This document shows positions 9,279 to 17,048 of a stretch of 64,000 bases of DNA, piece by piece. Within the stretch, counting starts at the first letter, position 1. Every line of letters begins with the position of its first letter. The DNA is from Bacillus wiedmannii (GTDB taxonomy: Bacteria > Bacillota > Bacilli > Bacillales > Bacillaceae_G): the NCBI RefSeq assembly GCF_001583695.1, contig NZ_LOBC01000028.1:1-64000 (forward strand), in the 5' to 3' direction. The position numbers and the translations under genes are program-made. Below the pieces are notes generated by a model. It worked only from the letters and a program-made list of their open reading frames with translations. It was not told where the DNA came from and did not search any database.

Positions 9279-9803
9279 TTATAATAAATTATTACTTTCT
9301 AATAACTGATACCAATCATCCTCTTTACTACCAACAGTTTCACTAATCCCTCTAAATTGAACAAACTTATTACCTAATTCACAATATTTTTTTCCTACAT
9401 AAAAATGTTGTAAGAAATTATTAAAATCACCATATGATTCAATAATAAAATTTTGATTACTTAAATCTCCATACAAACAAGAAACTTCTCCATTCATCTT
9501 ATTAATAAACAATGGATATCTTTCAATTTTCCCTATACAAATCCACTTATCAGCACCACCTGGCATGTCCTCCGTATAAAATTGAATACTTTCGCATTTT
9601 AGATGACCATATATAGTAATTACTCCACCGTTCAACCTTTCATATTTTTTTATAATAAAATTATAATCTTTCAATGGGCCTTCTTCTAATTTTTCATCAA
9701 AATTTTTTTCTACCTCTATAATTTCACCAATAAGCAAACAAAATGGATTATTACCTAAAATATCCTTAATTAATTCTATTTTTTCTAATACTGATTTCTC
9801 CAT
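9279..9803 (-). CDS. Probable SUKH-like immunity protein
   Basis: A 174-residue protein with a helical N-terminus (LEKIELIKDILGNNPF), a YNFIIKKYERLNGG segment, PLFINKMNGEVSCLYGD in the centre and a DDWYQLLESNNLL end. The central 'element of real place/usage, then D-W-x-x-L-L' layout resembles SUKH-clan immunity proteins, but the match is weak. GGGAGG precedes the ATG. It sits in the immunity island, same direction, not overlapping its neighbours. Confidence 0.45.
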   Translation of the reverse strand: MEKSVLEKIELIKDILGNNPFCLLIGEIIEVEKNFDEKLEEGPLKDYNFIIKKYERLNGGVITIYGHLKCESIQFYTEDMPGGADKWICIGKIERYPLFINKMNGEVSCLYGDLSNQNFIIESYGDFNNFLQHFYVGKKYCELGNKFVQFRGISETVGSKEDDWYQLLESNNLL

Positions 9804-9859
9804 TTTCTCCTCCCACTCATTATCTATTTAACTAAAATATAACTATTACTGTACCCCTT

Positions 9860-10315
9860 TTAAAGGTTATTATTTTTCACTTCCTCAAACCACTCATCAG
9901 CAAAATCATCCGCCGTTTTTATATCATCACTTGTATGGATTAAATCATACTCATATTCAGCTTTAAACTTACCACTCTTAGCATCGTATATTAATTTCAT
10001 CTCAGTTGGCATATCTTTTTCGTATTCTTTGCATAACATTTCAATTCCTTCGATATCTTCACTTATAATTTGTAGAACCTGAAACATTCGTTCTGGAGAT
10101 ACATCATATCTTTTTTCTCCATTTTCCAATGCATCATTAACCTTGTGACACTCTACATACTTATTGTTAATGAAATAAAAGAAACTACTAGAAATCATAT
10201 CTTCTTCACATGAAGCGTACACATATACTTTATCAGCTCTATCTTCAACATATTCCATACATATAGATACCATATCAACTTGCAATTCACTAAATCTATC
10301 TTCAAACTCTTTCAT
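9860..10315 (-). CDS. YezG/DUF600-like immunity protein paired with a decayed NS2-type endonuclease, copy 1
   Basis: A 151-residue acidic protein closely related to the one at 27981-28457: shared LSELQVDMVxICxEYVE, ADKVYVYxSxE, MPTEMKLIYDxKSGKFKxxYxYDL and WFEEVxxxN blocks. The fold pattern (long N-terminal helix, beta hairpins, PTE-KL-Y, C-terminal WFEEV) recalls YezG. Immediately upstream is a decayed endonuclease fragment of the same kind as at 28469-29225, so this is the immunity partner of a lost toxin tip. Confidence 0.6.
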   Translation of the reverse strand: MKEFEDRFSELQVDMVSICMEYVEDRADKVYVYASCEEDMISSSFFYFINNKYVECHKVNDALENGEKRYDVSPERMFQVLQIISEDIEGIEMLCKEYEKDMPTEMKLIYDAKSGKFKAEYEYDLIHTSDDIKTADDFADEWFEEVKNNNL

Positions 10316-10324
10316 ACTACATTA

Positions 10325-10620
10325 CACTCCTTTTATAAAATTTTAAATTTTGCATTACCTGGCTTACCTTTTTTATAGTGTAAGTAACTATAAATTTGTC
10401 TGGATTCTTATCATTTCCAAAGTATATAATATCTATCTTAACTGTTACTTCTTTTGGTGGTTTTTCTTTTAAAGCTGCAGCTCATTTATTTTCAACTTAT
10501 TTATATTTCTTCAAATTCACATCAGTTAATTGCGAAACTAAACTTTCAATTTCAGGTGAACCTTCAAATCTATCACCTGCCAAATGTCCTGCATGATCTT
10601 GCCCTTTTACGCAGCTAAAC
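10325..10620 (-). pseudogene. Decayed NS2-type DNA/RNA endonuclease toxin tip, copy 1
   Basis: The minus strand reads GQDHAGHLAGDRFEGSPEIE, SLVSQLTDVNLKKYK, a stop, VENK, a stop, AAALKEKPPKEVTVKIDI and so on. It is nearly collinear with GDHAGHLAGDRFGGSPDLDN in the fragment at 28469-28822. D-HAGHL and the later LVSQ-NVN block are the catalytic region of the non-specific endonuclease (NS2) toxin family. At least two stops and later frameshifts kill it. It sits directly upstream of its likely immunity gene. Confidence 0.8.
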
Positions 10621-10622
10621 AT

Positions 10623-11045
10623 TTAACTTTTTAATAATTTAAGATACTTAGTATTCTTCGAATTCCCAAAACATCTACCTTCTGATTTTTTATTGGCAAT
10701 ACTAAAAAATTCTTTTGCGGTTTCTAAATCACCTAATTCAAAAGAAACTTTTCCTGCAATAAATTCCTTATCACCGGAATCTATACGTGCAAATCCAGTT
10801 GAAAATATTTTATCTGCCCACTCTTTTGCTTTTTTTAAATCATTTAGCCTAAAACAAGTGGAGATAATATCCTTAACTAAATGGTAACTCTCTTCACAAT
10901 AAATACCTTTAGGGTCAGGTATTATATCCCATGCCTCTTCTAATAACATAATAGAATCATTATAGTTACCATTATTAAATTGTTCATTGCTTTTTTCCAA
11001 AAGACTTTCGAATTCTTCTTTTATAGGTGATTGTAAAATGGCCAT
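10623..11045 (-). CDS. TPR-like protein of the toxin island, downstream partner
   Basis: A 140-residue helical protein with TPR-like helices (FNNGNYNDSIMLLEEAWDIIPDP, FRLNDLKKAKEWADKIFSTG, SFELGDLETAKEFF). The start at 11045 follows GAGGAGG; an earlier ATG overlaps that site. It starts 12 bases after the TPR protein upstream, so the pair is co-transcribed. Such tandem TPR proteins recur beside polymorphic nuclease toxins and probably act as immunity proteins; this is inference. Confidence 0.65.
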   Translation of the reverse strand: MAILQSPIKEEFESLLEKSNEQFNNGNYNDSIMLLEEAWDIIPDPKGIYCEESYHLVKDIISTCFRLNDLKKAKEWADKIFSTGFARIDSGDKEFIAGKVSFELGDLETAKEFFSIANKKSEGRCFGNSKNTKYLKLLKS

Positions 11046-11056
11046 ATTTATCCTCC

Positions 11057-11473
11057 TCAAATCATATCCTTAATCAATTCAAAATACTTATCATCCTCAT
11101 TAAAAAAGAGTTTATAGCCTTCTAAAATGTAAGCTCTTAACAGATACTCCTTAGCTTTATCAAGCTCCCCACACTCGAATAAACTCTCTCCAAGCCTCAG
11201 TAAAATAAATGGATTTGAAATACCATCCGGACAGTTTCGTGCATTATATAAATTACTTTTTGCTTTCTCATACTCACAATTTAAAAAATAAGTATCTCCT
11301 AATGCTGTATAAATCCATGTACTTGTTTCCCAATCGGTCTTCGGTAACGGAACCAAATCCAGAGCAGCTATATAGCTCTCTATTGCTTTATCATCTTTTC
11401 CTTTTTCAACAAAAGCATCTCCTTTGTTACATAATCTCACAATTCGGTCATACACTTGATCGTTGAGTTCCAA
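11057..11473 (-). CDS. TPR-like protein of the toxin island
   Basis: A 139-residue protein with at least three TPR units (CNKGDAFVEKGKDDKAIESY, DTYFLNCEYEKAKSNLYNA, LGESLFECGELDKAKEYLL). The start is TTG at 11473, seven bases after GGGAGG; the upstream in-frame TTG overlaps the site. It follows the broken HNH nuclease tip at 11500-11915 by about 25 bases, making it the likely immunity partner for that toxin. Confidence 0.7.
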   Translation of the reverse strand: MELNDQVYDRIVRLCNKGDAFVEKGKDDKAIESYIAALDLVPLPKTDWETSTWIYTALGDTYFLNCEYEKAKSNLYNARNCPDGISNPFILLRLGESLFECGELDKAKEYLLRAYILEGYKLFFNEDDKYFELIKDMI

Positions 11474-11499
11474 TATAAATCCTCCCAATAATTATTTAT

Positions 11500-11915
11500 T
11501 TGTTGGCAAGTAGTTTCCATTTAACTTTGTACCTGCGAATCGATTTAAACTATCATGATCTAATACATAATTATTGGAGTCTAACATCCATTCTCTAACC
11601 GCTGGGGACTTCGCTCCATAATATCTACCTGTATGTACTATTCCACCATAAAACTACATCAGTTAAATGAGTCATATCTGCTTGATCTAGAGGATACCAT
11701 TTATTATCACTTGCCATAAATTCTATTTCACCATCACGTTTTGTACGGATTTTCGATGAAATTGAATTTCCCATTCTTTCCATTTACTTCTCTCCCCGTA
11801 TTGGAGCCTTTCCCAGGCGTATTCCCCACCAGGTCGATGCCATTTTCCATTTGTATCTTGATTGATAATAGCCTTTAGGTACATTACCCGTACCCTATGT
11901 TGTAATCTTAAAATA
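11500..11915 (-). pseudogene. Decayed HNH/Endo VII-type toxin tip starting at a GTGN junction
   Basis: The pieces, spread over frames, read GTGNVPKGYY, then NGKWHRPGGEYAWERL, then KWYPLDQADMTHLTDVVLWWN, then HTGRYYGAKSPAVREWMLDS and RFAGTKLNGNYLPTNK. The ADM-H-TD-V-WWN and GAKSP-VR-WMLD words are typical of a polymorphic HNH/Endo VII nuclease tip. There are at least two frameshifts, a stop in place of the junction Lys codon (TAG before GGT ACG GGT) and no upstream toxin body. Confidence 0.75.
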
Positions 11916-12000
11916 AAAAGCACTTGTTGTCTTTAGCTGACAATCAAGTACTCAAAGTTCATCTCTTTTAAATAGCATTAATTTTGTAAGTTTTAGAGTA
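11911..12000. repeat. Intermodule terminator-like repeat, copy A
   Basis: The core AAAAAGCACTTGTTGTC / GACAATCAAGTACT forms an imperfect hairpin, followed by TTCAT, TTTTAAATAGCAT and AATTTTGTAAG. Related copies occur at 14720, 15685 and 23325. It lies between the Tdi1-like gene at 12120 and the next toxin fragment. Confidence 0.7.
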
Positions 12001-12007
12001 CTATGGC

Positions 12008-12095
12008 ACCTTTTATATGTATTGACAACTACTACATAAAAACTTACGAGTTTGTACGAGTTCATTAGTTTCATATATTTATATTCGTCGCATAG
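12008..12095. repeat. Direct repeat E, copy 1 (possible toxin-tail remnant)
   Basis: The stretch from CCTTTTATATGT through AAAACTTACGAGTTTGTACG to ATATTCG is closely similar to 21352-21430, just upstream of the PoNi gene. It lies downstream of the Tdi1-like gene here without any gene of its own. Confidence 0.65.
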
Positions 12096-12119
12096 TATTA
12101 AGGCACATGCTCCTTATTA

Positions 12120-12662
12120 TTACTGAACTGACCCCATAAAATGAGTAATAATACGAATATGTTCTTTCAATTTGATTTTTTTTAAATTCTCTACTTTTTC
12201 TGCTCCACCAAGCCCTAACAAAGGGGTGTATCCAAAACACTCGTCATAAGACACTTCTCCATATGTTTCTACTGCTTTTGGATATGGTTTCCATTTCAAA
12301 TACTCTTCTCGAAATTTTTCCGAATCCAAACTTTTAAAAAAGTATAGAAAGTTTGGCATAAGTGTTTTAAGTACCCCGTATCTAAAATTAAGCAATCTTA
12401 CATAACCATCAGCCCAGATGACTAAATCCCCCATACTTGTTGCAAATAAAACTAAAGAATCCGTATATCTTTGGCTACTCTCTTGTAAGATATCAATGTA
12501 CTCTTCTGGATTGACACTTTTAAAATACCCCGCCATAAATGTTCCAAATCCATAATCCTGCCATAAATCTATTATTTCTTTAGGGGTTATATTTTTATAC
12601 TTTTCAATGAGTTCACTCGGAACTTTATTATGTAACTTAAAATCTTTTACATATTGCTCCAT
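12120..12662 (-). CDS. Tdi1-like immunity protein, copy 2
   Basis: A 180-residue GAD-like/DUF1851 protein: LIEKYKNITPKEIIDLWQDYGFGTF, FKSVNPEEYIDIL, then WKPYPKAVETYG and DECFGYTPLLGLGGAEKVENL. It is most similar to copy 3 at 14828 (both start MEQY-KDFKLHNKVPSE). GGAGGAG precedes the ATG. Just upstream the DNA can be read as a toxin-like end, GLNVKLT then stop, as in the Ntox15-type fragments. Confidence 0.88.
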   Translation of the reverse strand: MEQYVKDFKLHNKVPSELIEKYKNITPKEIIDLWQDYGFGTFMAGYFKSVNPEEYIDILQESSQRYTDSLVLFATSMGDLVIWADGYVRLLNFRYGVLKTLMPNFLYFFKSLDSEKFREEYLKWKPYPKAVETYGEVSYDECFGYTPLLGLGGAEKVENLKKIKLKEHIRIITHFMGSVQ

Positions 12663-12728
12663 TTATACTCCTCCACTACGTTAACTTTACATTTAGTCCT
12701 TCTTTATTAATAGCGTCTTCAAATTCTG

Positions 12729-13259
12729 CTATCGTACCTTCTTTTTCGTGTTGCATAAACTGTTTATGGTAAGGATTTTTTTTCGTAAATCACTCGCAAT
12801 TTCCTCATCCTTGTAACCATATAATAAAGAACTTATTCTCTGTATATAACCATCTGAATTTTCTATACACTTTTCAAAACACTCAATACAATGGTTTACT
12901 AATGTGTCATCAACTAAAGCAATTGGTTCTGGATAATATTTGACACCTTCTTTTTCAAATGCTTTTCTACTAGTGTAAGCAACTGCATCAATAATGCAGT
13001 TCCATGCTATGACATCTACTTCATTAACTGACATCTCTTGAATTATAGTTATACCATTTTCTTCATTATCCAATAAATCATAAAGAATATCCCCTATATT
13101 TTCTTTATCTTCTACCCACTCCCAACACTTATATATTACTTCTTGGGCAAAAATTTTCTCTTCTTTTTGAGAAAATACCGACAAAACTTTTTCTGAAAGT
13201 CCAAGAAAAAATATTACTTTGCCGTCTTCTGTTAACCTATCGAAGTTTATATTAGCCAT
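12729..13259 (-). CDS. Imm6-like immunity protein
   Basis: A 176-residue protein starting MANINFDRL after GGAGG (the upstream ATG at 13292 has no site). It has FFLGLSEKVL, YKCWEWVEDKENIGD, LYDLLDNEENG and AWNCIIDAVAYTSRKAFE blocks that match the Imm6 family as I know it. The last 19 residues lie after a run of eight A residues; one more A would instead read into NPYHKQFMQHEKEG...GLNVKLT, so the natural C-terminus is uncertain. Confidence 0.7.
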   Translation of the reverse strand: MANINFDRLTEDGKVIFFLGLSEKVLSVFSQKEEKIFAQEVIYKCWEWVEDKENIGDILYDLLDNEENGITIIQEMSVNEVDVIAWNCIIDAVAYTSRKAFEKEGVKYYPEPIALVDDTLVNHCIECFEKCIENSDGYIQRISSLLYGYKDEEIASDLRKKILTINSLCNTKKKVR

Positions 13260-13292
13260 AATCAACCTCCAACTATTCAACTTACTTTCCAT

Positions 13293-13595
13293 TTCTTATT
13301 TCTAGATTAAGCCTACCATTTACTTTAATACTTTCGTCAATTTCTAAAGTTACTTCGATTATTAACTGAATCGCTTTAACACACCAAGTGGACCTTTATC
13401 TTTCGCCAATTCCTGATAACATTTTATACATACAACTGAAGGATTTGTTAGTTAAAATAGGATTATTCGGAAATTCCCCTATGGAGCACACTCATGAAAG
13501 TTTACTAAACATGGTAATTTTATAATTTAAACCTTTTCACCAAGATCTTTGTCATTACCGTGGACAAATACTATGATAAAACCACCTTTACCTAG
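13293..13595 (-). other. Decayed coding stretch upstream of the Imm6-like gene
   Basis: Short open pieces can be read (ELAKDKGPLGVLKRF, then IEVTLEIDESIKVNGRLNLE) but stops and frame changes interrupt them. It is probably the ruined end of the toxin whose immunity gene is the Imm6-like gene. The toxin type cannot be recognised. Confidence 0.4.
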
Positions 13596-14300
13596 TTACG
13601 CTTCAAAACCAATTACAATCCACTCATCTACATAACTCCAAAAACTGATATTATATTTGGGCTTTACTTTTGCAGACCAAAAGGTAGCAGTGTTATCAAT
13701 ACAATTATTGTAATCTATAGCTACGTAGCTCCCCATACCATTAGTGAAAAAACCAAACGATGAATCTAGGTTGATTTTTATAGGCTCTTCCAAATCATCA
13801 ATAATACTCCATTCAATATCCTCGTCCCCAAGATATGTTACTGATTCAAGTGGAACTAAGCCCATTGATTCACTCGCATAGTAATAAAATCCATCATGAA
13901 CATTTTCATAAAAACTTCGAATTGAAGCAGGTATTTTATCCCATGCATCCTCTAATTCTATGTTTTTTTGTCCCTTTTGAGGATTACACCCTTCGTAATA
14001 TAATATGTCTCCTTTGGAATTTCTTATTGTGTATAAAATCGAATAAGCCCCTTCTACATCCATAATTTCAACATTTGTTAGATGTTTATTTAGATAGGAG
14101 ATCGTATTCCGTAATTCAGTCCCTACATTTCCCCCCCATATGTTCAGAAGTAAATCAATTCTCCCTTTAATATCGTCATTATAAAACAGTTCTCTCCATT
14201 CAATTGGTATCTCATTATCATCCAGTCTACTAATTTCATCGATTGTTAATATTCGTACATTTTTATTGTACCTTTTTAAATAATTAAGTTTTTGATCCAT
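13596..14300 (-). CDS. Probable SMI1/KNR4-like immunity protein, 234 residues
   Basis: An acidic protein with IPIEWRELFYND near the start and a central ELEDAWDKIPASIRSFYENVHDGFYYYASESMGLVP segment, followed by EWSIID and SSFGFFTNGMGSYVAID. The 'W-x-x-I-P-x-x-x-x-x-F-Y...HDG' pattern followed by an 'F-N-G-G' strand recalls the SUKH clan. GGGAG lies upstream of the ATG. It overlaps the end of the short toxin remnant at 14276, consistent with a toxin-immunity pair. Confidence 0.5.
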   Translation of the reverse strand: MDQKLNYLKRYNKNVRILTIDEISRLDDNEIPIEWRELFYNDDIKGRIDLLLNIWGGNVGTELRNTISYLNKHLTNVEIMDVEGAYSILYTIRNSKGDILYYEGCNPQKGQKNIELEDAWDKIPASIRSFYENVHDGFYYYASESMGLVPLESVTYLGDEDIEWSIIDDLEEPIKINLDSSFGFFTNGMGSYVAIDYNNCIDNTATFWSAKVKPKYNISFWSYVDEWIVIGFEA

Positions 14301-14569
14301 CTACTATTCATCTCCCATTTTTCTTTGTTTATTAAAGTCGTCAATCTGTTCCTGTATCTTTCTTTCAAGTACTTTTTCTTTAACCATCCTTTATTTGAGC
14401 TAACTGATTCTGCTTTATTTAGATTTTTATACGTTCTTATGTCACCTTCTTTTGGTAACAGTTTTTTTGAAGCTACTTCTTTTACAAGATTACCTGTGCC
14501 CTTAACAACACAACTTTCCAAGTTCGAGGTTCTACTCTGCATACTGAATACCTTCCTTAAAGGCCACAA
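14276..14569 (-). pseudogene. Shortened toxin tip with KGTGN junction
   Basis: The frame reads VVKGTGNLVKEVASKKLLP, then KEGDIRTYKNLNKA, then a helical end (WLKKKYLKERYRNRLTTLI). The KGTGN junction is the same boundary as in the intact effector at 29802. What follows the junction is too short for a nuclease domain, so an internal deletion is likely. It overlaps the start of the immunity-like gene at 13596-14300. Confidence 0.6.
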
Positions 14570-14719
14570 AAACTTCTTTTTACACTTTCATTAATTCATA
14601 CTTCTACACCTTTAATAAAAGAAAGTCTATTATCGAAATATTTCGTTAGTTTATTTTTAATTATATAATATTACTAATATATGTTAGCCTTAATTCATAA
14701 AAATAATTAAATTTATAAC

Positions 14720-14800
14720 ATGCCTATCTATTAAAAAAGCACTTGTCTTTAATCGACAAGTGCTTTAATTTCATATGTGCTTGTAAAATATAAAATAAGC
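14720..14800. repeat. Intermodule terminator-like repeat, copy B
   Basis: Shares ATAACATGCCT, AAAAAAGCACTTGT and TTTCATATGT with copies C and D. It lies downstream of the Tdi1-like gene at 14828. Confidence 0.7.
14736..14766. terminator. Terminator inside repeat copy B
   Basis: AAAGCACTTGTC and GACAAGTGCTTT form a perfect 12-base stem; on the minus strand it is followed by a run of T. It ends the Tdi1 copy 3 transcript. Confidence 0.85.
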
Positions 14801-14827
14801 AGTAAGTCTAATTCATTAGAACGAGCC

Positions 14828-15373
14828 TTATACCTCTACTGGCCCCATAAAAGCAGTAATAATAAGAATATGTTCCTTCAATTTGACCTTTTTTAAGTTC
14901 TCTACTTTTTCTGCACCACCTAACCCTAATAGAGGTGTATACCCAAAACACTCATCATACTCTAACTCATTATATTGTTTAAGCGCTTCGGGATAAGGTT
15001 GCCAAGATAAATCTTCATCTCTAAATTCTAAATCAGCAATATTTTGAAAGAAAAATTCAAATGTAAACATAATGGTCTTTACTATACCATACCTGTAATT
15101 AAGTAATCTAACATATCCATCTGACCAAATAACCAAGTCTCCCATACCCGTAGCAAACAATACTATTGAATCCTTATATCTTTGACTACTCTCCTCCAAA
15201 ATCTCTTTAAATTCCTCTGGATTTACGCTTTTAAAATACCCTTGCATAAATGTACCAAATCCATAGTTACTCCAAAAATTTATTATTTCATTTGGTACTA
15301 AGTTTTTATACTTTTCAATAGTTTCACTAGGAACTTTATTATGTAACTTAAAATCTTTCAAATATTGCTCCAT
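14828..15373 (-). CDS. Tdi1-like immunity protein, copy 3
   Basis: A 181-residue GAD-like/DUF1851 protein with TIEKYKNLVPNEIINFWSNYG, YFKSVNPEEF, LSWQPYPEALKQYN and DECFGYTPLLGLGG. AAGGAGGAG precedes the ATG. It follows the decayed Ntox15-like toxin tail at 15385-15610 directly, so the original module order toxin then Tdi1 is preserved. Confidence 0.88.
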   Translation of the reverse strand: MEQYLKDFKLHNKVPSETIEKYKNLVPNEIINFWSNYGFGTFMQGYFKSVNPEEFKEILEESSQRYKDSIVLFATGMGDLVIWSDGYVRLLNYRYGIVKTIMFTFEFFFQNIADLEFRDEDLSWQPYPEALKQYNELEYDECFGYTPLLGLGGAEKVENLKKVKLKEHILIITAFMGPVEV

Positions 15374-15384
15374 TTAAACTCCTC

Positions 15385-15610
15385 CTTTAATGTATTAACT
15401 TTACATTTAAATAAGTATTTTTTTGTTGTTCTGGTTTCATGCTTTTTTCTATTTTCTCAATGTGTTTATCAGTAATATCTATTCTATACCGCCATTGATT
15501 ACCTAAGAAATAAATTATCCTTTTATACCCCATACCATCAATTCCCTAACAGCTACTTGATTAAGAACATAAAGGTTTGCTTCGATTAGGTAGTTTCTAT
15601 ATTTTCAAAT
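15385..15610 (-). pseudogene. Decayed Ntox15-like DNase tail, copy 1
   Basis: Frame-shifted pieces read GMGYKRIIYFLGNQWRYRID, then ITDKHIEKIEKSM and QQKNTYLNVKLIH. These match GLGDKRINSSLGSQWRYRID of the longer fragment at 27507. Only the last part of the domain survives, with stops and frame breaks. Confidence 0.7.
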
Positions 15611-15684
15611 CCTACTATGATGTTATCTATCGTTTCTATTCATTGAATTTAAATTATTTATATAATCTAAATAATCTCCTAATA

Positions 15685-15790
15685 AAATTATAACATGCCT
15701 TTGTATAAAAAAAGCACTTGTTGCCTTCGTAGACAATCAAGCACTTTAAGTTCATATGTTTTTTAAATAGCATAAATTTTGTAGGTCTTA
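15685..15790. repeat. Intermodule terminator-like repeat, copy C
   Basis: Contains ATAACATGCCT, AAAAAAAGCACTTGTTG, GACAATCAAGCACTTTAA, TTCATATG, TTTTTAAATAGCAT and AATTTTGTAGG. It lies downstream of the Syd-like gene and upstream of the Ntox15 tail of the next module. Confidence 0.75.
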
Positions 15791-15898
15791 GCCTGATCTT
15801 TTATTACATCTTTCTATAAAAAACTGCAGTCCAATTGTATCTAACACTTAGGCTACACTTCATATCAGACATTTTTTCATATAAATGTTCTTAGTATA

Positions 15899-16441
15899 TT
15901 ATTTTTGTAACTTTAAATTAGAAATCAACTCATCTAGACTATCCGAAATCGCTTTAAACGAACCTCGTTCAAAATTCTCCAATTCAACCTTACCACTTAC
16001 ATTATGTAACACAACTATCAAACCGTTCCCCTCTACACCTATCGGAGTCTTATCAACCTTATTATGATTGTTTTTATACCCTTCTAAATTACTTTCGAAG
16101 GAATCCAATTCAATATTTGGTAATACAGGTTCTAGCCTAATATAATGATTACCAATAAATCCATCTAAATCAGCAAACCAATAAGAATTAAAATAATCAT
16201 CAATTGAAGTGTGCAGTTTAATTTCAAACCTTTCCTCAATCATCGTTAAATCATTCTTATTATTTTTTTCAATAGGTTTCCATGAAATTTCTTTTTCATC
16301 ATCCATTTCACCCTTATATATAAATGAAGCCAATTCTTCGCTGTATGGCGTTTTAAATAAAAAATCTAACCCTTTATCAAAATATTCTTTTCTTAAATTA
16401 AAATATTTGCTCATAGCATCCTTCATTACCAAAATAATCAC
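15899..16441 (-). CDS. Syd-like (SUKH-2) immunity protein
   Basis: A protein of about 171-180 residues. The pattern ISWKPIEKN, then SIDDYFNSYWFADLDGFIG, LEPVLPNIELDSFESNLEGY, KTPIGVEGNGLIVVLHNVSGKVELENF and SLDELISNLKLQK fits the Syd/SUKH-2 group, which includes polymorphic-toxin immunity proteins. Three starts are possible: 16441, the ATG at 16426, or the ATG at 16414 with AAGGA just upstream. The toxin remnant at 16444-16805 lies immediately upstream. Confidence 0.65.
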   Translation of the reverse strand: MIILVMKDAMSKYFNLRKEYFDKGLDFLFKTPYSEELASFIYKGEMDDEKEISWKPIEKNNKNDLTMIEERFEIKLHTSIDDYFNSYWFADLDGFIGNHYIRLEPVLPNIELDSFESNLEGYKNNHNKVDKTPIGVEGNGLIVVLHNVSGKVELENFERGSFKAISDSLDELISNLKLQK

Positions 16442-16443
16442 CC

Positions 16444-16805
16444 TTACTTTTCTAATCGTTCAGCATATTTTTGGTCATTTCCCCAAACTCCTGCGCTTTT
16501 CTCAGGATGATGAATCCACCCTAACCCTGGGTATGGCTTTGAGGGTACAGGCATAACCTGACCTCCACCAGGTAGAATCGGATTATAGTTCCATATGTGA
16601 GTCACTTTACCACTACTTGGATCAGTATAATAAATTTCACTATTCTTCCCCAAAGTCTTGGTTGAGGAGGAATCCCATTTAAATCGGGTTTATCACTTGA
16701 TATTATCACAACAGGACTACCGTTTTTCGAAAGGATAGTGCAAGTGGGGAAACGATTGTTCGTTTCTAGTACCAACCAAAAACATACTTGGGGCATTACC
16801 ATAAG
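16444..16805 (-). pseudogene. Decayed toxin tip upstream of the Syd-like gene
   Basis: Pieces in two frames read LSKNGSPVVIISSDKPDLNG, then EIYYTDPSSGKVTHIWNYNP, then GLGWIHHPEKSAGVWGNDQKYA. The YYTDP-GKVTH-W piece resembles YYLDDLNTDKVTHKW in the remnant at 26530-26660. At least one frameshift separates the two halves at about 16640. Toxin type not recognised. Confidence 0.55.
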
Positions 16806-16864
16806 GTGGCATGAATGCTAGAGCGTCAAACTTCCTAGCGATAGACGAAAAGACCTATCGTTCT

Positions 16865-16911
16865 AACTCAAGCCCCCACTGAAATGTTTCATCTCAGTGG
16901 GGGCTTGAGTT
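16865..16911. other. Perfect 18-bp GC-rich hairpin
   Basis: AACTCAAGCCCCCACTGA and TCAGTGGGGGCTTGAGTT are exact inverted complements with an 11-base loop. Neither side is followed by a clear T run. To its left the sequence CTAGCGATAG...CTATCG also folds. It may be a terminator or a short mobile hairpin element. Confidence 0.8.
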
Positions 16912-17032
16912 GATAATCTACAGCTACTTGCAAACTATCAGTCTTCTTTTCTTCTGCAACGTCTTTGCTAGAACAAGCTATTCCTGACAATGACATGATT
17001 GGAACAACTAAAGATAACAATTTACGTTTCAT
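16889..17032 (-). CDS. Short lipoprotein-like frame ending inside a hairpin (truncated)
   Basis: A 47-residue frame: MKRKLLSLVVPIMSLSGIAC is a lipoprotein signal with lipobox SGIAC, followed by a short SSKDVAEEKK linker. The frame ends in the loop of the 18-bp hairpin. The signal resembles that of the upstream lipoprotein (17049-18053), so it is probably the surviving start of a second copy whose body was lost. AAGGGAAT lies upstream. Confidence 0.55.
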   Translation of the reverse strand: MKRKLLSLVVPIMSLSGIACSSKDVAEEKKTDSLQVAVDYQLKPPLR

Positions 17033-17048
17033 TTACATATTCCCTTTA

